From Acinetobacter sp. (GTDB taxonomy: Bacteria > Pseudomonadota > Gammaproteobacteria > Pseudomonadales > Moraxellaceae): a DNA stretch of 6,033 nt. Every line of letters starts with the position of its first letter. Within the stretch, counting starts at the first letter, position 1. Under the pieces are notes generated by a model, which was not told the origin of the DNA, did not search any database, and saw only the letters and a list, made by a program, of their open reading frames with translations. This document shows, in pieces, positions 1-5,006 of this stretch. Both the position numbers and the translations under genes were made by a program. Where the stretch lies: NCBI GenBank assembly GCA_008017255.1, contig SSHD01000036.1, positions 1-6,033 on the forward strand, in the 5' to 3' direction.

Positions 1-2
1 CT

Positions 3-284
3 TTAGGTGAGTTACGTTTTGGTGCAGAGAAAAGTCAGCACAAAGAAAAAGCACTAAAGGTGATAGATGAATTAACCTCAATGATTCAAGTGGTTGTATT
101 GGATGAAAATGTTGCCGCTCATTATGCTGAAATACGCCAAGCACTGTCGTCTAAAGGTCAGATTATTGGATCGAATGATCTATGGTTAGCTGCGCATGCA
201 CGAGCAAATAACTGGATTATGGTGACGAATAATGAAAAAGAGTTTTCACGAGTGGATGGGTTGAAGGTTGAGAATTGGGTGTGA
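3..284 (+). CDS. vapC: VapC-family PIN-domain toxin, 5'-truncated by window edge
   Basis: The frame is open from the left edge to TGA at 282-284, giving 93 residues. The visible part is the C-terminal two thirds of a PIN-domain ribonuclease, the toxin of a type II TA pair that cleaves RNA with metal ions held by acidic residues. Seen directly: LGELRFGAEKS carries the second conserved acidic residue (E), GSNDLWLAAHA carries the third (D), and VTNNEKEFSRVDGL followed by ENW is the typical VapC ending with the fourth acidic cluster. The N-terminal stretch with the first Asp (the DTN motif), about 40 residues in this family, and the cognate antitoxin should lie left of the window. A GTG at 60 is in frame but starts inside the domain, so it is not a credible start. 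An acnD remnant follows seven bases after the stop. Family assignment is strong; the RNA target is unknown. Confidence 0.9.
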   Translation, partial: LGELRFGAEKSQHKEKALKVIDELTSMIQVVVLDENVAAHYAEIRQALSSKGQIIGSNDLWLAAHARANNWIMVTNNEKEFSRVDGLKVENWV

Positions 285-291
285 TTGCTAA

Positions 292-399
292 GTGCCTGTG
301 ACGTGTCGCTTAGATAAGCTTGAGGAAGTTTCTGTATATGAAGCGGGTGGGGTATTACAGCGTTTTGCACAAGACTTTTTAGAAGGGAATGTGGCTTGA
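292..399 (+). pseudogene. acnD: acnD 3'-end remnant (copy A)
   Basis: Reading from 292 to TGA at 397-399 gives 35 residues, beginning VPVTCRLDKLEEVSVY and continuing EAGGVLQRFAQDFLEGNVA. I recognise this as the extreme C-terminus of AcnD, the Fe/S-dependent 2-methylisocitrate dehydratase of the methylcitrate (propionate) cycle, an enzyme of roughly 860 residues. Nothing of the rest is present: the frame is closed by TAA at 289-291, and the vapC stop lies just before it. The piece has no ribosome binding site and no sensible start, although GTG at 292 is possible. It is followed by a good terminator, as the natural end of acnD might be. A second, shorter copy lies at 1038-1082. The AcnD identification rests on recall of the family C-terminus, not a search. 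Confidence 0.72.
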
Positions 400-428
400 T
401 AAAGCTTTAACGTTGTAAAAAAGACAAG

Positions 429-458
429 AAAGCTCTATCTTAGGATGGAGCTTTTTTT
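429..458 (+). terminator. Rho-independent terminator after acnD remnant A
   Basis: AAAGCTC (429-435) pairs with GAGCTTT (448-454). The stem extends inward through a T-G wobble and ATC/GAT to a four-base TTAG loop, for about 11 pairs, and a T run continues to 458. This fits an intrinsic terminator for plus-strand transcription coming from acnD or vapC, and it separates that unit from the antitoxin-doc pair. A loose promoter match overlaps it: TTGTAA at 413-418, 17 bases, then TATCTT at 436-441. This could drive the antitoxin but is weak. Confidence 0.8.
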
Positions 459-472
459 ATTGGAATTGGTTG

Positions 473-643
473 ATGAATAAAAAAGTAGAAAAATATGGTG
501 TTGCTGCGGTTGAACGCCCAAAAATTAAGGCAACGAAGCAATTAGATTTATCAGGTGAAACTGGTCGTCAAATCGTAAAGTCAGAAACAAAACTAGCGTT
601 GCGTACACATAGTAAGACATTTAAACGCCTTGCAGATATGTAA
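473..643 (+). CDS. Small antitoxin of the Doc toxin
   Basis: This is a 56-residue protein from ATG 473 to TAA 641-643, beginning MNKKVEKYGVAAVERPKIKA and ending KTFKRLADM. Its TAA shares one base with the ATG of doc (TAATG), which implies translational coupling in the order antitoxin then toxin usual for type II TA operons. GGAA at 462-465 lies seven bases before the start and serves as a modest ribosome binding site. The protein is basic. The stretch after residue 25 (DLSGETGRQIVKSETKLAL) should form the helical part that wraps the toxin. I see no Phd/YefM-type N-terminal DNA-binding domain, so whether it represses its own promoter is unclear. The role is inferred from position, size and coupling to a Doc protein; the protein itself is not one I can name. 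Confidence 0.82.
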   Translation: MNKKVEKYGVAAVERPKIKATKQLDLSGETGRQIVKSETKLALRTHSKTFKRLADM

Positions 644-1035
644 TGAATATTATTTGTTTTCCATTTGAGCGTGTGATTGAGATTAATGCCTTTATTTTAG
701 CCACAGAAAAAGGCATGAAAGGTGCAGCGGATGTTGGAAAGCTGCAAGGTGCTTTAGCTCGTGTGGATAATGCGATTGTTTATGATGGTTTAGATGATGT
801 TTTTGAAATAGCAGCTAAATATGCCTCAAGCATTGCAAATGCTCATGCATTATCTGATGCGAATAAACGAACTGGCTTAGCTGTTGCCTTGGAATATTTA
901 TCTTTAAATGATTATGAACTGCTAGAAGATAACGAGCTGTTAGCTGATGCTGTCAGAGACTTAGTCATTGGTGAAGTCACTGAAAGTGATTTTGCAGATA
1001 TTCTATACGCGCATTATGTAGCAAATGGTGAGTAA
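643..1035 (+). CDS. doc: Death-on-curing (Doc) family Fic-domain toxin
   Basis: A 130-residue protein, close to the length of phage P1 Doc. The Fic signature is visible at residues 68-77 as HALSDANKRT, with catalytic-loop His68 and the DANKRT form typical of Doc. Doc proteins phosphorylate elongation factor EF-Tu with ATP and so stop translation; antitoxin binding blocks the active site. The residue two after His is Leu where Phe is usual in HxFx(D/G)NK motifs, a mild variation. The N-terminal segment (residues 9-45, with KLQGALARVDNAIVYDG) and the C-terminal helices (residues 95-127) match the compact all-helical Doc fold. The ATG overlaps the antitoxin stop, so expression is probably coupled. 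An acnD fragment begins two bases after the stop codon. Family assignment is confident; EF-Tu as target is inferred from the family. Confidence 0.93.
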   Translation: MNIICFPFERVIEINAFILATEKGMKGAADVGKLQGALARVDNAIVYDGLDDVFEIAAKYASSIANAHALSDANKRTGLAVALEYLSLNDYELLEDNELLADAVRDLVIGEVTESDFADILYAHYVANGE

Positions 1036-1037
1036 AG

Positions 1038-1082
1038 GATGCAGAAGAAGTGTCTGTATATGAAGCGGGCGGTGTGTTGCAA
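1038..1082 (+). pseudogene. acnD: acnD 3'-end remnant (copy B, decayed)
   Basis: Reading from 1038 gives DAEEVSVYEAGGVLQ, which matches the AcnD C-terminus again. Copies A (322-360) and B (1044-1082) share 13 identical amino acids while seven third codon positions differ, all silently. After the Gln codon at 1080-1082 the match breaks: the expected RFAQDFLE is replaced by HCFRV and a stop at 1098-1100. GACTTAGAA at 1099-1107 may be a trace of the original D-L-E codons after small insertions and deletions. The fragment starts two bases after the doc stop and ends just before the convergent PIN toxin. It is noncoding debris today. The identification depends on that of copy A, and the homology of the two copies is plain from the sequence. 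Confidence 0.7.
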
Positions 1083-1113
1083 CACTGTTTCAGGGTATGA
1101 CTTAGAAACAAAA

Positions 1114-1530
1114 TCAAAGATATGTCGCACCATCAAACGGATTCAACAACTTCACCTCAAAGCCTTTAAAATCCGCGATATTTCGAGTTACGACAATTAA
1201 GTTGTGTTGTTTTGCTGTCGCTGCAATCATCGCATCTTCATATAAAGTATCTGATGTACGATGCATTAACTTTGCCCACGTTCTAAAAATATCCGCCGTC
1301 ATCGGTAGTACATTATAAGAACTTGCAACCAAATCTAACCATTGCTCAATGTGTTGGGCTTTGGCGGTATCTTGTTCACGAGTGATTTCAATCCCTGCCT
1401 GAATTTCGCCAATCGTCACGGCAGATAAAAATAAATCCTTATCTTCAATGGATTGAACCCAAGCAACAACTGCCCCATGCGGTTTAGGCTTACGTAATTC
1501 AGAAATGACATTGGTGTCTAACAAATACAT
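1114..1530 (-). CDS. vapC: FitB/VapC-type PIN-domain toxin
   Basis: A complete 138-residue PIN-domain ribonuclease, the usual length for this toxin family. The four metal-binding acidic positions are all present: Asp5 in MYLLDTNVISELRKP, Glu42 in SAVTIGEIQAGIE, Asp99 in LYEDAMIAATA, and Asp120 in VTRNIADFKGF. The DTNVISELRKP opening and the C-terminal NPF are characteristic of the FitB-like branch. It should cleave RNA (specific tRNA or rRNA sites in studied relatives) unless held by the antitoxin encoded three bases upstream at 1534-1791. The gene converges on doc with only the acnD scrap between them, and I see no strong terminator there. The toxin looks intact and potentially active. The RNA target cannot be read from sequence. 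Confidence 0.94.
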   Translation of the reverse strand: MYLLDTNVISELRKPKPHGAVVAWVQSIEDKDLFLSAVTIGEIQAGIEITREQDTAKAQHIEQWLDLVASSYNVLPMTADIFRTWAKLMHRTSDTLYEDAMIAATAKQHNLIVVTRNIADFKGFEVKLLNPFDGATYL

Positions 1531-1533
1531 CGA

Positions 1534-1791
1534 TTAATCCAACTCAGGAATTGCGCGGCGTTTGACTTGTCTTGAGCGTGGTACATCCATTTCAAAACGA
1601 TGCTCATCATTTAATAATAATGCTTTTAAAGAGGGTTTTGCCGCAGAGGTGAGGCGTTGCCATTCCTCAATCGGGACAAGTACCGCAGTTTGAACCCCAC
1701 GTTTAGTAATCAATTGTGTGCCCTCAAGCGTACAACATTCGAGTAATTCGCTAAATTTAGCTTTAGCATCTTGAACAGACCATGTGTGCAT
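1534..1791 (-). CDS. Phd/YefM-family antitoxin
   Basis: An 85-residue antitoxin paired with the PIN toxin three bases downstream. The N-terminal part HTWSVQDAKAKFSELLECC, then ITKRG and a VLVPIEEWQRL segment, is the Phd/YefM fold: it dimerises, binds operator DNA and leaves a C-terminal tail to clamp the toxin. The tail here (about residues 50-85) is charged and ends RRAIPELD. I place the start at ATG 1791, because AAGGTGA (1803-1797 on the minus strand) sits five bases before it. The alternative GTG at 1800 would overlap that ribosome binding site; it would add three residues. A palindrome spanning the promoter (1809-1828) suggests autoregulation. The C-terminal tail is the part most likely to be specific to this toxin. 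Confident on family and pairing. Confidence 0.92.
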   Translation of the reverse strand: MHTWSVQDAKAKFSELLECCTLEGTQLITKRGVQTAVLVPIEEWQRLTSAAKPSLKALLLNDEHRFEMDVPRSRQVKRRAIPELD

Positions 1792-1796
1792 GATGT

Positions 1797-1803
1797 TCAC
1801 CTT
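1797..1803 (-). promoter_or_regulatory. Ribosome binding site that sets the antitoxin start
   Basis: On the minus strand AAGGTGA is followed by five bases and ATG at 1791-1789. The spacing favours that ATG over the upstream in-frame GTG (1800-1798), which lies inside the site. Confidence 0.65.
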
Positions 1804-1808
1804 TAAAT

Positions 1809-1828
1809 AACTAGTTATATGACTAGTT
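1809..1828. promoter_or_regulatory. Palindromic operator of the Phd/PIN module
   Basis: AACTAGT (1809-1815) and ACTAGTT (1822-1828) form an inverted repeat around a TATATG centre. The whole 20-base block is a palindrome with a single mismatched pair, and each arm contains the self-complementary ACTAGT. It lies just upstream of the antitoxin ribosome binding site and overlaps the predicted -10 box. That is the position expected for binding of a Phd/YefM dimer or a toxin-antitoxin complex. The palindrome is seen directly; its use as an operator is inferred. Confidence 0.6.
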
Positions 1829-1852
1829 TAATGGGGTCGGGTTTTTAGTCAA
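1825..1852 (-). promoter_or_regulatory. Candidate promoter of the Phd/PIN module
   Basis: On the minus strand TTGACT (1852-1847) is followed by 16 bases and TAAACT (1830-1825). The -35 match is good and the -10 fair. The -10 overlaps one arm of the ACTAGT palindrome, consistent with repression by the antitoxin. Predicted from sequence only. Confidence 0.45.
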
Positions 1853-1904
1853 GTTGCTTTTTAATTAAGCAAAGTTATCCAGTGTCTAAAAATTTCTAAC
1901 ACGT

Positions 1905-1978
1905 TGTGTATAAATTATCCCGTCAGTGGTTAGAATGAATCATGATAAATTTAAAAATAATCAAAAAGGAAACCGATC
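1905..1978 (+). promoter_or_regulatory. Likely promoter and leader of the DUF4126 gene
   Basis: The divergent spacer between the TA operon and the DUF4126 gene is AT-rich. TATAAA at 1909-1914, preceded by TGTG, is the best -10 candidate; no convincing -35 box stands 16-18 bases upstream. AAGGA at 1966-1970 is the ribosome binding site, eight bases before ATG 1979. Confidence 0.35.
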
Positions 1979-2557
1979 ATGGAAACAATTTTAGGACTCT
2001 GTATCGGCGTTGGACTCAGCGCAGCCTGTGGTTTTCGGGTATTTGTGCCCTTATTGGTCATGAGTATTGCCTCAATCATGGGATGGTTTGAGCCGATGAA
2101 AGGCTTTGAATGGTTAGCCATGCCGTCGGTCTGCATGGCTTTAGGCTTTGCTACTCTCTGCGAAATTGGTGCGTACTATGTGCCGTGGGTGGATAATCTG
2201 CTCGACACCATCGCCACCCCAGCAGCCATGCTTGCAGGCACACTCACCACCATGGCCGTCAGTAGTGACGAAATGTCACAGTTTGCGACGTGGGCAGCGG
2301 CGATTATCGTCGGTGGTGGCACCGCAGGCGTGGTGCAAATGAGTACCGTCGCCGCACGAGGTGTCTCCACTGCCATTACAGGTGGATTCGGTAATTCTGT
2401 GATCGCGACAGGTGAATGGATCGGGGCAATCGTACTGTCCGTTCTTGCCATGATTATGCCAGTGTTTATTGCCGTTGCGGTGTTAGTTTTGATCGTAATA
2501 GGCGTACGTTGGATACGTGCAAAAAAACTAGAAAATATCAGTCATTCCGTGCCATAA
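1979..2557 (+). CDS. DUF4126 domain-containing membrane protein
   Basis: A 192-residue integral membrane protein. The opening GLCIGVGLSAACGFRVFVPL is the hallmark of the DUF4126 family, whose function is not known to me. Hydrophobic stretches fall at about residues 3-35, 45-68, 75-95, 100-125 and 145-178, suggesting four or five inner-membrane helices. Small-residue-rich segments such as IIVGGGTAGVVQ and ITGGFGN could form tight helix packing or re-entrant turns. The tail RWIRAKKLENISHSVP is basic and probably cytoplasmic. AAGGA eight bases upstream supports the ATG. It is the first ordinary chromosomal gene to the right of the TA patch and is divergent from the Phd/PIN operon. The gene stands alone: about 140 bases with a hairpin separate it from the next. 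Family assignment is firm; role unknown. Confidence 0.9.
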   Translation: METILGLCIGVGLSAACGFRVFVPLLVMSIASIMGWFEPMKGFEWLAMPSVCMALGFATLCEIGAYYVPWVDNLLDTIATPAAMLAGTLTTMAVSSDEMSQFATWAAAIIVGGGTAGVVQMSTVAARGVSTAITGGFGNSVIATGEWIGAIVLSVLAMIMPVFIAVAVLVLIVIGVRWIRAKKLENISHSVP

Positions 2558-2614
2558 CGGCAACTATTTTGTATAAAAAAGCAGGACAAAAGTTAGGGTG
2601 ATTTTTTGTATGAG

Positions 2615-2641
2615 TACAGTCAAACGATGCTTTTGGCTGTA
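2615..2641 (+). other. Hairpin in the DUF4126 / exported protein spacer
   Basis: TACAGTCAAA (2615-2624) can pair with TTTGGCTGTA (2632-2641), giving ten pairs with one G-T wobble and a seven-base CGATGCT loop. There is no T run directly behind it, although CTCTTTTT follows about ten bases later. It may be a weak or imperfect terminator for the DUF4126 gene or a structure in the leader of the next one. Confidence 0.4.
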
Positions 2642-2698
2642 GTTTAAATCCTCTTTTTCAGTTAGCCTGTGCTCAATACATCCACAATTAAAAAATCG

Positions 2699-3394
2699 AT
2701 GAAAATACCATCTCTCATTACGCTGCTGCTATCAGCGACATTCATTTTCCCGCAAAGCAGCTTTGCTCAAGCACAGCCAACCGCAGAAGAACTTAAATTA
2801 CGTCAAGACAAAGTTACATATAAGGCTTATGTGCCTGCAAAATATAATTTATTTCAAGCAATTGAAGGCGATTTGAATAAAGATGGGCGCAACGATGTGG
2901 TACTCATCGTCAAAGGTGCTGACCCGAAACAATGGGTCAATCATGAGTATCGAGGGCATTTAGACCGTAACCGCCGTGGCATCATTGTATTACTGGCAGA
3001 CAAAGGCAAATACAAGCCACTGCTGCAAAACCTAAGCTGCTTTAGTTCAGAAAACGAAGAGGGTGGGGTGTATTTTGCTCCTGAGTTATGGTTCTCGATT
3101 GAAAAAGGCGTATTGCATGTGAGCTATGCGCATGGGCGTTATGGCTATTGGGGGTATAGTTTTCGAGTGCAAGCACAAGACCTACGCCTGATTGGGTATG
3201 ATGATTCGAACAATCACGGCCCTTATGTTAAAAGTGAAACCAGTATCAACTTTTTAACGGGCAAAAAAGTCATTCGTGAAAATTTAGCGGAAGATGAAGA
3301 AGCCGAGCCAAAATTCAAAGAAACATGGAGCAAAATTAATCATGCACCTATTTACCTATCGAAAATCACAGACTTTGATGAATTGAGTTTTTAA
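2699..3394 (+). CDS. Exported protein of unknown function with a DxNxDGxxD calcium-type loop
   Basis: From ATG 2699 the product has 231 residues. It opens with a signal peptide: MKIPS, a hydrophobic core to about residue 17, then a likely signal peptidase I site after SFA (residue 23) or AQA (25). I prefer this start to the in-frame GTG at 2669, which would put ten polar residues before the signal; neither start has a clear ribosome binding site. The mature protein contains GDLNKDGRNDVVLI, with Asp58, Asn60, Asp62 and Asp66 arranged like the calcium-binding loop of FG-GAP/VCBS or dockerin-type proteins. It then has an aromatic central part (HGRYGYWGYSF) and a charged C-terminal end (EDEEAEPKF). 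Only one such loop is present, so it is not a repeat propeller. Probably periplasmic. The stop lies five bases before the transporter gene, suggesting one transcript. I do not recognise a named family. Confidence 0.82.
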   Translation: MKIPSLITLLLSATFIFPQSSFAQAQPTAEELKLRQDKVTYKAYVPAKYNLFQAIEGDLNKDGRNDVVLIVKGADPKQWVNHEYRGHLDRNRRGIIVLLADKGKYKPLLQNLSCFSSENEEGGVYFAPELWFSIEKGVLHVSYAHGRYGYWGYSFRVQAQDLRLIGYDDSNNHGPYVKSETSINFLTGKKVIRENLAEDEEAEPKFKETWSKINHAPIYLSKITDFDELSF

Positions 3395-3399
3395 TCTGC

Positions 3400-4287
3400 A
3401 TGAGCATGGCGTGGATACTCTTTACCCTCATGGCTGCCTTTATGCAGGCGTGGCGCAATGCCTTTCAAAAACAACTTTCGAGCACGGTCGATGTCTACGG
3501 CACAACACTGGCACGCTTCCTATTTGCGCCGATTTTTGCCTTTAGTTATTTGGCATTTCTATATCTACATCAACCTGTTACGGCTCAAGTCAGTTTTTCC
3601 AATCGCTTTTGGGGCTATGTGCTCATTGCGGGCATCAGTCAAATTTATGCGACTGCACTCATGGTCAAACTGTTTCAGCAGCGTAACTATGCCATAGGTG
3701 TGGGCTTGGCAAAAAGTGAAGCAATTTTAGCGGCATTAATTGCAGTGGTTTTTTTACAGGAATATTTAAGCACGTGGGGTTGGGTTGGGGTATTGATTGG
3801 TGCGGTGGCGGTGTTCCTGCTCAGCCAAGGTCGGCAGCATAACGAATTGTCACTCAGAACCTTAATGATTGGTTTGGGTAGTGGTTTATGTTTTGCCATT
3901 ACTTCATTGTTGGTTCGTGAAGCCAGTTTAGAGCTGCCAATGTTGCCATTTTTGCATCGTGCAGCGTGGGTATTGTGTAGCTTAATTACCTTCCAATGTA
4001 TCGTTCTGCTGCTGTATTTGGGGTTGTTTAGCCGCCACACGCTTTATCACCTATGGCAACGGCTTGGGCTGACGTTTAAAGTCAGTGTGTGTAGTTTTCT
4101 CGCTTCGGTCGGTTGGTTTAGCGCCATGAGTATGCAGTCGGTGGCAATTGTGAAAACTTTGGGGCAGGTGGAAATTTTATTTAGCTTACTCATCTCCGCT
4201 TTTTTCTTTAAAGAAAAACTCGCTAAAACCGATCATTTGGGTTTGTGGCTGGTGATTGTGGCAGCGGTGATGGTGATTTGGGCTTAA
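3400..4287 (+). CDS. EamA/DMT-superfamily transporter
   Basis: A 295-residue polytopic membrane protein with about ten hydrophobic segments in two EamA-like halves (roughly residues 4-138 and 153-295), the usual length and layout for a drug/metabolite exporter of the inner membrane. Seen: MAWILFTLMAAFMQAWRNAFQK at the start; a first half ending in AVFLLSQGRQ; and a second half with SLLVREASLE, VAIVKTLGQVEILFSLLISAFFFKEKL and a final helix ending MVIWA. The AIGVGLAKSEAILAALIAVVFLQE stretch and its partner VKTLGQVEILFSLLISAFFFKE are the matching, duplicated EamA motifs around the fourth helix of each half. ATG 3400 is five bases after the previous stop, with no strong ribosome binding site, so coupling is likely; ATG 3406 is an alternative. 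The substrate cannot be inferred, and family members carry amino acids, nucleotides or drugs. Confidence 0.9.
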   Translation: MSMAWILFTLMAAFMQAWRNAFQKQLSSTVDVYGTTLARFLFAPIFAFSYLAFLYLHQPVTAQVSFSNRFWGYVLIAGISQIYATALMVKLFQQRNYAIGVGLAKSEAILAALIAVVFLQEYLSTWGWVGVLIGAVAVFLLSQGRQHNELSLRTLMIGLGSGLCFAITSLLVREASLELPMLPFLHRAAWVLCSLITFQCIVLLLYLGLFSRHTLYHLWQRLGLTFKVSVCSFLASVGWFSAMSMQSVAIVKTLGQVEILFSLLISAFFFKEKLAKTDHLGLWLVIVAAVMVIWA

Positions 4288-4315
4288 CAATGCTGTGCAG
4301 AGTGAACACTTACAA

Positions 4316-4330
4316 ATTTTGACTCAAAAT
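4316..4330. repeat. 15-base perfect palindrome upstream of the DUF4256 gene
   Basis: ATTTTGA, a single C, then TCAAAAT. It lies about 55 bases before ATG 4386 and contains a TTGACT box (4319-4324), although no good -10 stands at the right distance. It could be an operator or a chance product of AT-rich sequence. Confidence 0.3.
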
Positions 4331-4385
4331 CATGTACCGTTTCAGTAACATCATGCAGGATCAAAACTAAAATAAAGAGTCAACC

Positions 4386-4931
4386 ATGTCTTTCGATACC
4401 TATGCCGAGCTGTTGCAGCAATTACACCTGCGGTTTGAACAAAACATGTCACGCCACCCCGACGTGGAGTGGGACAAAATCGTCGCAAAATTACAGGCAA
4501 ATCCTCAAAAATTACACAGCTTAAATGAAATGGAACGTACAGGTGGTGAGCCAGATGTGATTGGCTATAATGCCGAAACCGATGAATATTGCTTTGTCGA
4601 TTGCTCGGCAGAAACGCCCAAAGCACGGCGCAGTCTGTGCTACTACCAAGCTGCTTTAGACGCTCGAAAAGAGCATAAACCACAAGACAGCGCATGTGCG
4701 ATGGCAGCGGCAATGGGCGTGACATTACTGACTGAACAGCAATATCGTGACTTGCAAACATTGGGTGAATTTGACCTGAAAAGCTCCAGTTGGATCGCCA
4801 CTCCTGATACGATTCGACAGCTCGATGGTGCATTGTTTTGTGATCGGCGTTATGGGCGGGTGTTTACTTATCATAATGGTGCAGGGTCGTATTATGCAGT
4901 GCGTGGTTTTCGTGGGTTGCTGCGGGTTTAG
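4386..4931 (+). CDS. DUF4256 domain-containing protein
   Basis: A 181-residue soluble protein that matches DUF4256 along its full length. Recognisable blocks are SLNEMERTGGEPDVIGY (residues 45-61), VDCSAETPKARRSLCY (71-86), the AAAMGVTLLTEQQYRDLQ region with LGEFDLKSSSW after it, and near the end ALFCDRRYGRVFTYHNGA (149-166) followed by GSYYAVRGFRGLLRV. The biochemical role of the family is unknown to me. Conserved Cys73, Cys85 and Cys152 and the charged EMERTGGEPD block would be first candidates for a binding or active site. There is no signal peptide or membrane segment, so it is cytoplasmic. The ATG has only a weak upstream AAAGAG. It is transcribed in the same direction as its neighbours but about 100 bases from the transporter, so it is probably its own unit. 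Family confidence is high. Confidence 0.92.
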   Translation: MSFDTYAELLQQLHLRFEQNMSRHPDVEWDKIVAKLQANPQKLHSLNEMERTGGEPDVIGYNAETDEYCFVDCSAETPKARRSLCYYQAALDARKEHKPQDSACAMAAAMGVTLLTEQQYRDLQTLGEFDLKSSSWIATPDTIRQLDGALFCDRRYGRVFTYHNGAGSYYAVRGFRGLLRV

Positions 4932-4969
4932 GCAAAGTAGATCCGCCTCCATTTGCTGATTTAACACGC

Positions 4970-4975
4970 TATAAT
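4970..4975 (+). promoter_or_regulatory. -10 box of rluA
   Basis: A perfect consensus TATAAT lies 32 bases before the preferred rluA start. No clear -35 box stands 16-18 bases upstream. Transcription would start near 4982, leaving a leader of about 25 bases. Confidence 0.5.
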
Positions 4976-5006
4976 TCTCCCGCGCTTTTTACTCAGTTTG
5001 CTGACC

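Noticed and set aside
292..399. Copy A of the acnD tail as a small independent gene starting at GTG 292
   Set aside because: There is no ribosome binding site, and the peptide is simply the end of a large enzyme; no function as a separate peptide is suggested.
285..1110. Insertion sequence or integrase-bearing element between the two acnD tails
   Set aside because: No transposase or recombinase frame and no terminal inverted repeats are present; the tails are coding-derived and diverged, unlike fresh target duplications.
2176..2451. A 91-codon minus-strand open frame
   Set aside because: It is antisense to the DUF4126 gene and has no start signal or domain.
2669..2698. GTG 2669 as start of the exported protein
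   Set aside because: It would place ten polar residues in front of a normal signal peptide and has no ribosome binding site; ATG 2699 gives a typical secretory N-terminus.
3687..4040. A 117-codon minus-strand open frame
   Set aside because: It is antisense to the EamA transporter, and its composition is what a reversed hydrophobic coding sequence gives.
4351..4833. A 160-codon open frame on the minus strand
   Set aside because: It lies opposite the DUF4256 gene, whose protein matches its family end to end; the antisense product has no recognisable domain.
4998..5006. TTG 4998 as start of rluA
   Set aside because: It adds only three residues, has no ribosome binding site, and ATG 5007 gives a length closer to known RluA.
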